In this document: positions 1 through 7,853 of the stretch, piece by piece
Layout of the letters: every line of letters begins with the position of its first letter
Numbering within the stretch: the first letter of the stretch is position 1
Source: Asticcacaulis sp.
Lineage (GTDB): Bacteria; Pseudomonadota; Alphaproteobacteria; Caulobacterales; Caulobacteraceae
NCBI RefSeq assembly: GCF_020217185.1
Contig: NZ_JAIWNX010000193.1
Coordinates: forward strand, 1-10,000
Direction of reading: 5' to 3'
DNA: 10,000 nt
The notes under the pieces: model-generated
Database searches by the model: none
What the model was told of the DNA's origin: nothing
Seen by the model: the letters and a program-made list of their open reading frames with translations, nothing else
Position numbers and translations under genes: made by a program

Positions 1-213
1 AATTGATTTTTTGAGTGACTTAAGCGGCCCTTCAAAAGCGGAGCGCTCAGCCCGGCGGGCCGGAATGTGATAATCACCTTATTGCCTATGCAGCACATTG
101 AAACAAAACAACTAAATATGAAAATGACAGCCGGTCAAACGCCGCCCGCAACCCTCGCGTGAGCCTCATAAAAGATTGTAACTTTTGAATAATTTGCTCA
201 AACGGCCTGAATT

Positions 214-254
214 GTGTGACATTTGTGTTACTTATTCGCTGCAATGTGTCGCAA
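214..254. promoter_or_regulatory. Phased GTGT direct repeats, candidate activator sites
   Basis: Three related elements occur in the same orientation: GTGTGAC at 214, GTGTTAC at 225 and GTGTCGC at 246. Their starts are 11 and 21 bases apart, close to one and two turns of the helix, so they would lie on one face of the DNA. The first two also form an imperfect dyad, GTGACA-4-TGTTAC (216-231). They lie roughly 40-80 bases upstream of the candidate -35 of the receptor gene, where an activator could bind. The protein that would bind is unknown, and the similarity is short enough to be chance. Confidence 0.25.
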
Positions 255-291
255 TTGTCCGACCTAAGGCCAATTATGATCACATTGTGGC

Positions 292-320
292 TTGACTTAT
301 CAGCTTCGATCAATGAGGAT
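292..320 (+). promoter_or_regulatory. Candidate promoter of the TonB receptor gene
   Basis: TTGACT at 292-297 matches five of six bases of the sigma-70-type -35 box. Seventeen bases later lies GAGGAT (315-320), a weak -10 with three of six matches. A small palindrome, CACATTGTG (281-289), and TGATCA (277-282) sit just upstream. If used, this promoter would give a leader of about 270 bases before the ATG at 596. The -35 is good but the -10 is poor, so the real start of transcription could be elsewhere in the upstream region. Confidence 0.3.
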
Positions 321-595
321 CAGTGTCATCCAACAGGTTGTTGCGTCAGAGGCCCGCACAAAAACAAAGGGCCCTGGCAGGGGAGTGAAAAGCCGGAAGG
401 CGTTTCCGAACTGACGGGATATGTGTGTGTGCCTGCGCCTCAAAACAAAAGGCGGGGTCTGTTCTGTCGTCTGGAGTCGTTTTTCCGTAATGCGGCGCGC
501 CGTCGTGTGCGTCCGCACCTTTATTCCCCGTGCAGTCTAGGAACCAACACAGTTCTTAAGGGGCATGTCGTTTCGGCGGCATATCGGAGGAATAA

Positions 596-3500
596 ATGCA
601 GAAACCACCCTCAAAGTCACCCAAGTCGTCTTTCGCGAAATATCTGATGGCTGGTTCGGGCCTCGCCATGCTGGTCGTCTCTGGCGCTGCCTACGCGCAG
701 GAAGCCGCGCCGGTCAAGGCGGGCGCTGAGGACATCGAAACCGTCGTTGTCGTCGGTGCGCGCGCCGCGCAGCAGTCGTCGAACGATCGCAAGAAGCGCG
801 CCAAGACGGCCGTTGATTCCATTGTCGCTGATGACGTTGGTGCCTTCCCCGATAAAAACCTCAACGAAGCCATTTCGCGTGTGGCGGGTGTGGCGCTTCA
901 ACGAGACGAAATGGGGGAAGGTTCGACTATTGATATCCGGGGGAACAGTGCGGAACTGACCCGGGTCGAACTTGATGGCATGGGAGTTGGCAATACCAGT
1001 TTCGCGCTGGGTGGGGCAGGAAGCGCTCGCGGCGCAGACTTAACGGCACTGCCTTCCGACCTGATCAAAACCGTAGATGTCGTCAAGGGCTCGACGGCGG
1101 ATATGACCGAAGGGTCGCTGGGTGGCGGGGTTCGCATCCAGACGCGCACCGGTCTCGATTTCAAGAAGCCCTATGTTTCCTTGCGCGTGGGTATGCGCCG
1201 AAATTCTTTGGGTGAAAAATGGCGTCCCGACTATAACCTTATTGCTTCCCGCAAATTTCTTGACGGTCGTCTTGGGGTTATCCTAAGCGTTACCGGAAGT
1301 AATTATCAGAACAATTCGAGCCAGCAAGGCACTTCAGCTAACAATGCGGGCTATCAAGGCCGTATTGATTTTGACAACTCGCCGGACAAAACTTTCACTT
1401 TTAATCCATCGACAGTAGGTGGTACGGGTGTAGGTGCAACGCTGAATCCGGACACGCTGTTAGCCAACTCTGTCTATACACCACGTCAGATTGTTGAAAA
1501 ATCAGCAGCGGCTAAAACCAAGGCTGAGTGTTACTCGGCGTTTCCGCTGCTAACTCCTGGAACGGGTGCAAACCAATCTAATACCGCTGCCCGTCGCAAT
1601 CAGCGCGTCTACGAACTGCAAACCTGTCTGAATCAGTGGAACGATCTTGAGCCCAATCTGGTTCGGAGTTACGACAACACTCAACTCGATTCTCGGCTTT
1701 CTGCGGATTTGAGGTTCGATTTCCGTGTAAACGACAATCTCACGGTGTATGCAAAATACAATATCTCAAATCGCGAGGTGGACCGCCAGTATCGTTGGCG
1801 CAGTCTTTCAGGCGGACAAGAACTGGGTCTGAATCCAGGGAACCAGTATTTTGCCACTACCAATCCTAACGGCGTATGGGACGTCGCATTGGGGGCGAGT
1901 CCCTTGGTGTCTAGCGGCAACGTCTATTTGCGCTCAGTGCCACAAAGCGCACGCTCACGGTATTATCTTTATGATGGCGTAGGCATCTTCAACAATCAGG
2001 CAGCTCTCGGTAATGTGTCCAGCATAGATCCATCAACAGTTAAGGTGGATGCCAATCACTACGTCACTGAATATGTGATGAGAGACGCAGGCTCAAACAT
2101 TACTCAGTCATGGGAGCCATTTAGCACCGAAAGTAGCTATGCACAGTTTGGCGGGACCTACAAGCGCGACTCCCTGCGGATTGATTTTCTTGCAGGAAAA
2201 TCTGAATCTACTTACGAAAGATTTAATGTCTCTACAAACCGCTTCTTCAACTATGGTGCAGCGCGCTTCTTCGTTCAGCCCAGTGGTCTGTGGAGCCATG
2301 AAATTCTCGGTTCATACGACGAAACCAACCCGGCAAACTATGTCCAATTGAACACCCAAGCGGCTCAAAACGCTGCCGCTCCCACGGTAGATAATCCTGC
2401 CGGACTACTCGCCTACAGTGTGGCGCAGCGTCCACTGGTAAGCGGGAGTTTTGGGCTCAATTTTGACGCTTGGATGGGTGAGTCCGATGAAACAACAGCT
2501 AAGGTTGATCTGACTTATCAGGTTAAAGACAAGCTGCCTTTCTTCACCGTCTTTAAAAGCGGCGTACAGTTCCGCAATCCGACCGGAAAGGCATGGAGCC
2601 GTCCAGGTGGCATGACCATTCGCTCAGCGAGCGGTACATATGGTCAGCCCGGCTACGTCGCGCCGATAGTGTTGCCTTCAACTGTGCTGCGTGGGAGCTT
2701 CCGCGCATGCCAGCCAACCAGCACCTCGATCGAGCCTTGTAATTATGGTTATGTCGCTAACACGGCATTGGCATCCCGTTTGACGGGGGTTACGACCTTC
2801 ACACCGGCGCAATTGCAGCAAATTATTGGCGATACGATCGCACAACCTGACTCCAACTTCTTCGCGGGCTATGAAGGTGCGGAGAATATGAAAAACTGGC
2901 AAGGCATTGATGTCCAGAAGTTGATGAGTCTTGTGCCGTCGGCACAAAACTATAACTTTGATTGCGTCAAGACATGCATGGCCAGTGATGGCAAGATGTA
3001 CGACCAGCCGTATAGCGGTTATGATGAGAAGTTCACAGCGGCCTATTTTATGGCTGAGTTCGAACATGATCTGCCGTTTGGCATGTCCTTTGAAGGCAAT
3101 GTCGGCCTGCGCACCATCAAAACAGAAGCGTCGGGCATAGGTCTTTTGACCATCTCTGCTATACGTACTACTGCGGCATTCGACTCTAACAATCCGGGTG
3201 CTGCGGCTGGTATCACCACAACCAGCATCAGCCGGAACGCAGCTATCACGAGAGAATCCCGTGATTGGCTCCCGACCTATAATATTGGTCTCTGGGTTGT
3301 GCCAGATCAGGTTGTCCTGCGCTATTACAAAGGTAAGACGATTGCGCGTCCGGGGGTCGACAAGCTGTTGCCAGCCGGCACCTGTGAAATTGATCAGCGT
3401 CGCACACTTAGCATAACGGGTTATGATGAAGATAACCGTTGTAGTGCTCGCGTTGGTAACCCCGAACTTAAGCCCTACACGGCGTGGGATCAGAACCTGA

Positions 3501-4261
3501 GCATCGAATGGTATCCTAACAAAGATACTATGTTCTCTCTGGCAACGCACAAGCTTGATGTGCGCATTGGAAATCCGATCGGGGTTACCAAGACATCAAA
3601 GCTGTTTGAAGGCACTGATTTGGTTGACCCAGTAACGGGCCAATCACTGGCAGATTTAGATTATGTATTTCCGACGTGGGAAAACGCACCAGGTCTGCAA
3701 CGCACAGGTTGGGAGTTCACCACAAAAACCGCATTTACTTTCCTTCCATGGTATTTCCGTTACACAGGTGCGGATTTTAACTACTCTAAGCTAAAATCTG
3801 AAACGCCTAATAATATCGTGAATCCTAATACTGGTAAGGTTATGCCTCCTCCGCGTGAATCGTCATATTTTGCAAATCTTTCGATTTGGTATGATGATGG
3901 TAAGACAAACGCTCGTATTTCTTACCAAGGTCGCGGTGAGTATTTCATCTGTATTGAAGCCTGTGGAGGTAATGGGCGTAATAATTATCCTGGAGAGCTT
4001 AATTTTGATGCGAGACCTGCGCCCTATCAGCCGGGTAACGAGCTGTGGCAGGATGAAACAAAATATATAGATGCCAAGATTACGCATAAGTTCCGTCCAA
4101 ATGTTGAGTTTTACTTTGAAGGGCGTAACCTGACTAAACAGGGCACAACCACATCAAATGGTGCTGATCGCACGTTTGCCGATGGATCACCAACGATTCA
4201 GAACCTTCAATATGGTGGACGGACCTTCTCCATGGGTGTGACTTATCGCATGGGTAACTAA
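596..4261 (+). CDS. TonB-dependent outer-membrane receptor
   Basis: This 1221-aa outer-membrane transporter would take up a large ligand, probably a plant-polysaccharide fragment given the lyase next door, using energy passed from TonB-ExbB-ExbD. The ATG at 596 is preceded by GGAGG (586-590) at a 5-base gap. Residues 1-34 form a Sec signal peptide ending AYA|QE. A TonB box (IETVVVV, 47-53) follows, then the plug domain (about 70-190) with DKNLNEAISRVAGV, the IRG motif and VVKGSTADMTEGSLGGGV. The rest is a long beta-barrel with large loops, including the VGNPELKP motif and the C-terminal FSMGVTYRMGN strand, which lacks the usual terminal aromatic residue. It resembles the Xanthomonas/Caulobacter receptor subfamily (TIGR01782 type). 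Ten cysteines occur in five close pairs in the barrel region. The barrel part is much more AT-rich than the signal/plug part. The substrate is inferred only. Confidence 0.95.
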   Translation: MQKPPSKSPKSSFAKYLMAGSGLAMLVVSGAAYAQEAAPVKAGAEDIETVVVVGARAAQQSSNDRKKRAKTAVDSIVADDVGAFPDKNLNEAISRVAGVALQRDEMGEGSTIDIRGNSAELTRVELDGMGVGNTSFALGGAGSARGADLTALPSDLIKTVDVVKGSTADMTEGSLGGGVRIQTRTGLDFKKPYVSLRVGMRRNSLGEKWRPDYNLIASRKFLDGRLGVILSVTGSNYQNNSSQQGTSANNAGYQGRIDFDNSPDKTFTFNPSTVGGTGVGATLNPDTLLANSVYTPRQIVEKSAAAKTKAECYSAFPLLTPGTGANQSNTAARRNQRVYELQTCLNQWNDLEPNLVRSYDNTQLDSRLSADLRFDFRVNDNLTVYAKYNISNREVDRQYRWRSLSGGQELGLNPGNQYFATTNPNGVWDVALGASPLVSSGNVYLRSVPQSARSRYYLYDGVGIFNNQAALGNVSSIDPSTVKVDANHYVTEYVMRDAGSNITQSWEPFSTESSYAQFGGTYKRDSLRIDFLAGKSESTYERFNVSTNRFFNYGAARFFVQPSGLWSHEILGSYDETNPANYVQLNTQAAQNAAAPTVDNPAGLLAYSVAQRPLVSGSFGLNFDAWMGESDETTAKVDLTYQVKDKLPFFTVFKSGVQFRNPTGKAWSRPGGMTIRSASGTYGQPGYVAPIVLPSTVLRGSFRACQPTSTSIEPCNYGYVANTALASRLTGVTTFTPAQLQQIIGDTIAQPDSNFFAGYEGAENMKNWQGIDVQKLMSLVPSAQNYNFDCVKTCMASDGKMYDQPYSGYDEKFTAAYFMAEFEHDLPFGMSFEGNVGLRTIKTEASGIGLLTISAIRTTAAFDSNNPGAAAGITTTSISRNAAITRESRDWLPTYNIGLWVVPDQVVLRYYKGKTIARPGVDKLLPAGTCEIDQRRTLSITGYDEDNRCSARVGNPELKPYTAWDQNLSIEWYPNKDTMFSLATHKLDVRIGNPIGVTKTSKLFEGTDLVDPVTGQSLADLDYVFPTWENAPGLQRTGWEFTTKTAFTFLPWYFRYTGADFNYSKLKSETPNNIVNPNTGKVMPPPRESSYFANLSIWYDDGKTNARISYQGRGEYFICIEACGGNGRNNYPGELNFDARPAPYQPGNELWQDETKYIDAKITHKFRPNVEFYFEGRNLTKQGTTTSNGADRTFADGSPTIQNLQYGGRTFSMGVTYRMGN

Positions 4262-4285
4262 GTCTTCTCATAAGATTATTAAATC

Positions 4286-4318
4286 ACCGCCGTCCGGGGT
4301 TCCGGACGGCGGTTTTTT
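4286..4318 (+). terminator. Intrinsic terminator of the receptor gene
   Basis: A perfect 12-bp GC-rich stem (4286-4297 with 4302-4313) and a 4-base loop are followed by a run of T to 4318, 25 bases after the receptor stop codon. It separates the receptor transcript from the downstream lyase gene, which therefore probably needs its own promoter. Confidence 0.93.
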
Positions 4319-4319
4319 A

Positions 4320-4348
4320 TTGACGGAGCGGGTTGTGTGATCAATTTT
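4320..4348 (+). promoter_or_regulatory. Candidate promoter of the lyase gene
   Basis: TTGACGG (4320-4326) begins at the very end of the T-run of the preceding terminator and matches the -35 consensus described for Caulobacter housekeeping promoters (TTGACGS). The -10 would fall at about 4339-4348 (GATCAATTTT), which is a poor match to either the E. coli or the Caulobacter -10. It is the only good -35 between the terminator and the ATG at 4429 that leaves a normal leader. A second TTGACT at 4403 is too near the start codon. Confidence 0.4.
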
Positions 4349-4360
4349 GGACAAAATTGA
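4341..4360. promoter_or_regulatory. Perfect 20-bp palindrome, candidate operator
   Basis: TCAATTTTGGACAAAATTGA is a perfect inverted repeat with 9-bp arms around a GA centre. It lies where the -10 and transcription start of the lyase promoter would be, the classic position of a repressor operator. It is AT-rich with no T-run after it, so it is not a terminator. No regulator gene is in the window. The shape suits a dimeric repressor, for example of GntR, IclR or LacI type; it lacks the central CG typical of LacI operators. Confidence 0.5.
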
Positions 4361-4428
4361 GCGATATTGCGCCGGAAACGACCGCCGTCGGCGTTCAAAT
4401 CGTTGACTTTATTTTAGGGCTGGGAACC

Positions 4429-7152
4429 ATGACCTCTCTCTCTCGCCGCCATCTTCTGCAATCCGCCGTGGCTATGTCGGCCCTGAGCGCCCTGCCCGCC
4501 GTGGCGCAGGCCGCGGTATCGGCCAAGGCCACGCCGGTGGCTTCGACCGATCTCAGATGGCTGGACGGGACGCCGGCGGCTTTTGAAGGGGCGACGCTGG
4601 GGGTGCCGTGGCCGCGCGGTACGGTGAAGCCTGCCAAGGGCAAGGTGCCGGACTTCAAGCTGGGTGAGGTGCCGGTGCAGTCGTGGCCGCTGGCCTACTG
4701 GCCCGACGGATCGCTGAAATGGACGGCGCATGCCGTGCCTGCCGGAACCAAACCCGCAGGCTTATCGCTCGCGCCGGGCAAGGCGGCTGCGCCTGCCAAG
4801 GCCGTCAGCGTCAAACAGGAGGCCGCCGCCGTCACTGTCACTTCCGGTGATCTGGTGTGGGTGGTGCCGACCTCCGGTGAGCATCTGATCGCCACTGCCA
4901 CTCGCGCGGGCCGCCTGACGCTCAAGGAGATGAAGCTGGTCGCCTTGTGGCAAAGCCAGCCCGATCTCGACGCCACGGGCAGTGTCAGCCAGCAGAGCTT
5001 CAGCAGCAAGATCAGCAAGGTCACGGTCGAACAGACCGGTCCCGTGCGCGCAGTGCTCAAGATCGAAGGCGTGCATTCCGGAAATGGCCGCGACTGGCTG
5101 CCCTTCTCGGTGCGGCTCTACTTCTACGCCGGGTCCGAAAGCGTGCGCATCGTGCATTCCTTCATCTATGACGGTGACCCGTTCAAGGACTTCATCCGCG
5201 GCCTAGGGATCACCGCCAAAACCCCGATGACCGAAGAGACGCACAACCGCCATATCCGCCTGACCGGCGACGGTGTGGGCGTCTGGGGTGAGGCGGTGCG
5301 TCCGCTGACCGGTCTGCGCCGCCCGGTGGGCAAGGGGCTGGGCGTCGCTCAGGTCGAAGGCAGGGCTGTGGCCGTCGCCGACATGGCCAAGCCGGTGCAG
5401 GACGGGCTGAAATGGATACCGGAATGGGGCGATTTCACGCTGTCGCAACTGACGCCCGATGGCTACACCATCAAAAAGCGCACGCGCGCCGGTCACGCTT
5501 GGATCGACTCCAATGCCGGGACGCGCACCAAGGGGCTCGCCTATGTCGGTGGGGCGAGCGGCGGCGTGGCGCTGGGCTTCAAGGACTTCTGGCAGCGCTC
5601 GCCGACGCAACTTGATGTGCGCAATGCTCACACGGAGATGGCCGAGATCACCGCGTGGCTGTGGTCGCCGGACGCCCCGGCCATGGATGTGCGCCCCTAT
5701 CGTTCGGCTGATGGTATGGATACCCACCCGGAAGAGATCGAAGGCCTCAACATCACCTATGAGGACTACGAAAAGGGCTGGGACACGGCGACCGGCGTGG
5801 CGCGTACCTCAGAGCTAAATCTTTGGGTACTCGGGGCGACGCCCTCGCATCAGGTGTTCTCGGATATGGCCGAGCAGGTCGCCAATCCGGCGCGTCTGGT
5901 GCTGTCGCCGGAACGTATCCACCAATGCGGCGTTTTTGGCGACTGGGACGTGGCCAATTCATCGACCCCGGCGCGCAAAATCCTCGAAGACCGCCTGACC
6001 TATCAGATCGACTACTACATGAAGGAGGTCGATCAGCGCCGCTGGTACGGCTTCTGGACCTATGGCGATGTGATGCACACCTATGATGCAGAGCGTCACA
6101 TGTGGCGCTATGATATCGGCGGCTATGCCTGGGACAATTCCGAACTCTCGACCGACCTGTGGATATGGTACACCTATCTGCGCACGGGCCGCGCCGACGT
6201 GTTCAAATTCGCCGAGGCCATGACGCGGCAGACGGGTGAGGTCGATGTCTATCACCTTGGCCGCTTCAAAGGCTTTGGCACGCGCCATGGCGTGCAGCCA
6301 TGGTCGGATTCGTCCAAGCAGCCGCGCGTGTCGAACGTCGCCTATCGCCGCATCTACTATTACCTGACCGCCGATGAGCGCGTGGGTGACCTGATGCGTG
6401 ATCTGGTCGATTCCGACTATGCGCTGGAAAATGTCGATATTTCGCGCAAGCTGCCGCCCGCACCGGGCCGGGAGCGTCCGAAGGGCGTCGTCGCCTCCGG
6501 CTTCGGGACGTCATGGGGCGCGTTTCTGGGCGCGTGGCTGACCGAATGGGAGCGTACGCAGGATACGCGCTGGCGCGACCGTATCGTCAACGGCATGACC
6601 ACCATTGCCGGGTTGAAGCGGCGCTGGTTTGCAGGCGAAGCGCCCTATGACCTGAAGACGGGTAAATTCCTGGGCGACGGCGACTACATCAGCGTCTCGC
6701 ACCTCAATGCCGTGTTCGGGGTGGTCGAAATGACCTCGGAACTGTGGGAACTGGTCGATGTGCCCGCCTATCGCAAGGCGTGGCTGGAATATTGCCGCTA
6801 TTATAACGCGCCCAATGATGAGCTTAAGGCCTTGTTGGGAAGCGTGCCCGGCGGGCGCAACCTGCGCGATGCTCATTCGCGCCTGACGGCCTTTGCCGCC
6901 TTCCATGAACAGGACAAGGCTTTGGCGCTGCGGGCGTGGAGCGAGTTCTTTGGCAAGGAAGGCCGCGAATCCGATGGCGGGCTGAAGCGTCGTACACAGC
7001 GCATCGACGGTCCGGCGGTACTGCGGCCGCTGGACGAAGACCCCACGCTCTCGACCAATGGCACGGCGCAGTGGGGCCTGTCGGCCATCCAGAATATGGC
7101 CCTGATCGGCGACAGTCTGGACGAGGCGGCAAAGGTCGCTGGTATTCTGTAA
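4429..7152 (+). CDS. Tat-exported exo-rhamnogalacturonan lyase-like protein (PcRGLX/YetA, PL26-like)
   Basis: This 907-aa protein resembles the PcRGLX/YetA family, whose characterised fungal member releases unsaturated galacturonosyl-rhamnose disaccharide from rhamnogalacturonan I by beta-elimination. The start at ATG 4429 is chosen because it begins a twin-arginine signal peptide (SRRHLLQ, residues 5-11, hydrophobic stretch to AVAQA); a TTG 96 bases upstream in the same frame would bury it. AGGG at 4416-4419 is a modest ribosome site. Three parts are visible: an N-terminal RIFT-barrel-like region (about 35-110) with GVPWPRG (58-64) and SWPLAYWPDGSLKW (85-98); a central beta-rich region to about 470; and a C-terminal helical toroid-like region with HMWRYDIGGYAWDNSE (from 557), GTRHGVQPW (617-625) and aromatic helices. 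R619/H620 look like active-site candidates but are not proven. The enzyme would act in the periplasm or outside the cell. Exact substrate is uncertain; many family members are untested. Confidence 0.85.
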   Translation: MTSLSRRHLLQSAVAMSALSALPAVAQAAVSAKATPVASTDLRWLDGTPAAFEGATLGVPWPRGTVKPAKGKVPDFKLGEVPVQSWPLAYWPDGSLKWTAHAVPAGTKPAGLSLAPGKAAAPAKAVSVKQEAAAVTVTSGDLVWVVPTSGEHLIATATRAGRLTLKEMKLVALWQSQPDLDATGSVSQQSFSSKISKVTVEQTGPVRAVLKIEGVHSGNGRDWLPFSVRLYFYAGSESVRIVHSFIYDGDPFKDFIRGLGITAKTPMTEETHNRHIRLTGDGVGVWGEAVRPLTGLRRPVGKGLGVAQVEGRAVAVADMAKPVQDGLKWIPEWGDFTLSQLTPDGYTIKKRTRAGHAWIDSNAGTRTKGLAYVGGASGGVALGFKDFWQRSPTQLDVRNAHTEMAEITAWLWSPDAPAMDVRPYRSADGMDTHPEEIEGLNITYEDYEKGWDTATGVARTSELNLWVLGATPSHQVFSDMAEQVANPARLVLSPERIHQCGVFGDWDVANSSTPARKILEDRLTYQIDYYMKEVDQRRWYGFWTYGDVMHTYDAERHMWRYDIGGYAWDNSELSTDLWIWYTYLRTGRADVFKFAEAMTRQTGEVDVYHLGRFKGFGTRHGVQPWSDSSKQPRVSNVAYRRIYYYLTADERVGDLMRDLVDSDYALENVDISRKLPPAPGRERPKGVVASGFGTSWGAFLGAWLTEWERTQDTRWRDRIVNGMTTIAGLKRRWFAGEAPYDLKTGKFLGDGDYISVSHLNAVFGVVEMTSELWELVDVPAYRKAWLEYCRYYNAPNDELKALLGSVPGGRNLRDAHSRLTAFAAFHEQDKALALRAWSEFFGKEGRESDGGLKRRTQRIDGPAVLRPLDEDPTLSTNGTAQWGLSAIQNMALIGDSLDEAAKVAGIL

Positions 7153-7162
7153 TACCCCAATA

Positions 7163-7199
7163 AAAAACGCACCGGCCGGGGAGGGGGCGGTGCGTTTTT
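7163..7199 (+). terminator. Intrinsic terminator of the lyase gene
   Basis: A perfect 12-bp inverted repeat (7163-7174 with 7188-7199) with a 13-base G-rich loop starts 10 bases after the lyase stop codon. It has an A-run on the left and a T-run on the right, so it could work in both directions. Confidence 0.9.
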
Positions 7200-7430
7200 G
7201 CCTCGTCTTCAGGGGGGACAAAGAGGGCATGTCGGCCGGAGGGGAACTGCCATTGACTGGCGGTCAGGTCCTGGGCTGGGGGGCTGTTCAGGGGGTGGAC
7301 CCGACGAACCGATCCGGCCGACACTCATCTTTTACAGGCCAATATGGGCGCCTAAACGGCTGAAATGAGGTCATTTTGGGGTGGGTTCATTTCTTTTGGA
7401 AACGTGATCGTGATGTCACCGTTTGCATGG

Positions 7431-7458
7431 AGAGGTGCTTCAAACCTCTTGTCTTTTT
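7431..7458 (+). terminator. Weak terminator-like hairpin upstream of DUF2794
   Basis: AGAGGT (7431-7436) pairs with ACCTCT (7444-7449) across a 7-base loop and is followed by TGTCTTTTT. The form resembles a weak intrinsic terminator, but no coding gene ends here. It could end read-through from the lyase gene or end a small RNA. The 6-bp stem is short enough to be chance. Confidence 0.25.
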
Positions 7459-7479
7459 ACAGGATCGGGCGACTATAAA
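7449..7479 (+). promoter_or_regulatory. Candidate promoter of the DUF2794 gene
   Basis: TATAAA at 7474-7479, inside ACTATAAAC, is a strong -10 that also fits the Caulobacter form (GCTANAWC) except for its first base. TTGTCT at 7449-7454 is the best -35, at a long spacing of 19 bases. Transcription would start about 20 bases before the ATG at 7505. Confidence 0.45.
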
Positions 7480-7504
7480 CCGGGATTGACGAAGGGTTCG
7501 CCGC

Positions 7505-7849
7505 ATGAGCTTTCAGGATCAGGGCACAGGGTTTGTCGCCGCGCCGAAAGGGCCGGTCTTCTTTGAACGCCGCGAACTGGAGCTGATCCTCAGACTGTAT
7601 GGGCGTAAGGTGGCGTCGGGCGACTGGCGCGACTATGGCATAGACAGTCTGGCCGACGTCGTGGCCTTCAACATCTTCCGCCGTAGCGGCGAAGCCCCCG
7701 TCTATCGCATCGAAAAGCGCCCGTCGCTGGCGCGCAAGCAGGGGGCGTTTGCGGTGTTCAATCAGAACGGCATGGTGCTCAAACGCGGGCGCGAACTGGA
7801 GCCGGTGTTGAGCGTGCTCGACAAGACGAAGCTGGATGTGATCGGGTAA
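7505..7849 (+). CDS. DUF2794 family protein
   Basis: This small 114-aa soluble protein has no known function. It fits the DUF2794 family, which is found mainly in Alphaproteobacteria. The diagnostic blocks are visible: FERRELELILRLYGRKVASGDWRDYGID (about residues 19-46), a DVVAFNIFRRSGEAPVYRIEKRP block (about 51-73), and NGMVLKRGRELEPVLSVLDKTK at the end. There is no signal peptide, membrane segment or cysteine pattern. The ATG at 7505 follows GAAGGG (7491-7496) at an 8-base gap, and the length is near that usual for the family. It is a single-gene unit between the lyase terminator and a convergent terminator. The family is clear; the role is not. Confidence 0.9.
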   Translation: MSFQDQGTGFVAAPKGPVFFERRELELILRLYGRKVASGDWRDYGIDSLADVVAFNIFRRSGEAPVYRIEKRPSLARKQGAFAVFNQNGMVLKRGRELEPVLSVLDKTKLDVIG

Positions 7850-7853
7850 ATAA

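Larger units (their letters stand above)
1..595. other. Gene-free upstream region of the TonB receptor gene
   Basis: No reading frame here has the codon use or protein character of a real gene. The overlapping small frames on both strands encode low-complexity Arg/Thr-rich peptides typical of non-coding shadow. The first 70 bases are open in one plus-strand frame ending at a TGA (68-70), so the tail of an upstream gene is possible, but 22 codons with no recognisable motif are not enough to call it. The stretch is AT-richer between about 70 and 330 and holds the candidate promoter and GTGT repeats listed separately. From about 330 to 595 would be a long 5' leader, in which I see only weak 5-bp hairpins (for example 394-408 and 436-454) and a short TG run near 422-431. 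Confidence 0.6.
7200..7504. other. Intergenic region between the lyase gene and the DUF2794 gene
   Basis: I see no gene here on either strand. The left half is G-rich with no motif I recognise. On the right are an imperfect dyad around 7400-7424 (AAACGTGA to TCACCGTTT, with one bulged base) that includes GTGATGTCAC, then a small hairpin followed by a T-run (7431-7458), and the candidate promoter of the DUF2794 gene. TTGACT at 7253-7258 has no acceptable -10 after it. Confidence 0.6.

Noticed and set aside
2..70. Open frame at the left edge ending in TGA, possible tail of an upstream gene
   Set aside because: Only 22 codons, about half with G or C at the third position, no recognisable motif and no terminator after it.
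421..431. Short TG run as a microsatellite or phase-variation tract
   Set aside because: Only about five TG units, far from the start codon, and too short to suggest slippage.
2678..3550. 290-aa minus-strand open frame inside the receptor gene
   Set aside because: It lies antisense to a well-supported gene, is rich in Arg/Ile/Cys with no motif, and has no ribosome site or promoter of note.
4403..4408. TTGACT as a -35 box for the lyase gene
   Set aside because: A -10 at 16-18 bases would fall on the start codon, leaving no room for a transcript that includes the start.
4333..4428. In-frame TTG extension of the lyase gene
   Set aside because: It would add 32 residues ahead of an intact twin-arginine signal peptide and its frame crosses the operator-like palindrome; ATG 4429 is far better.
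6511..7230. 239-aa minus-strand open frame over the end of the lyase gene
   Set aside because: It is antisense to the lyase, begins beyond the terminator, and its codons mirror the GC-rich third positions of the true gene.
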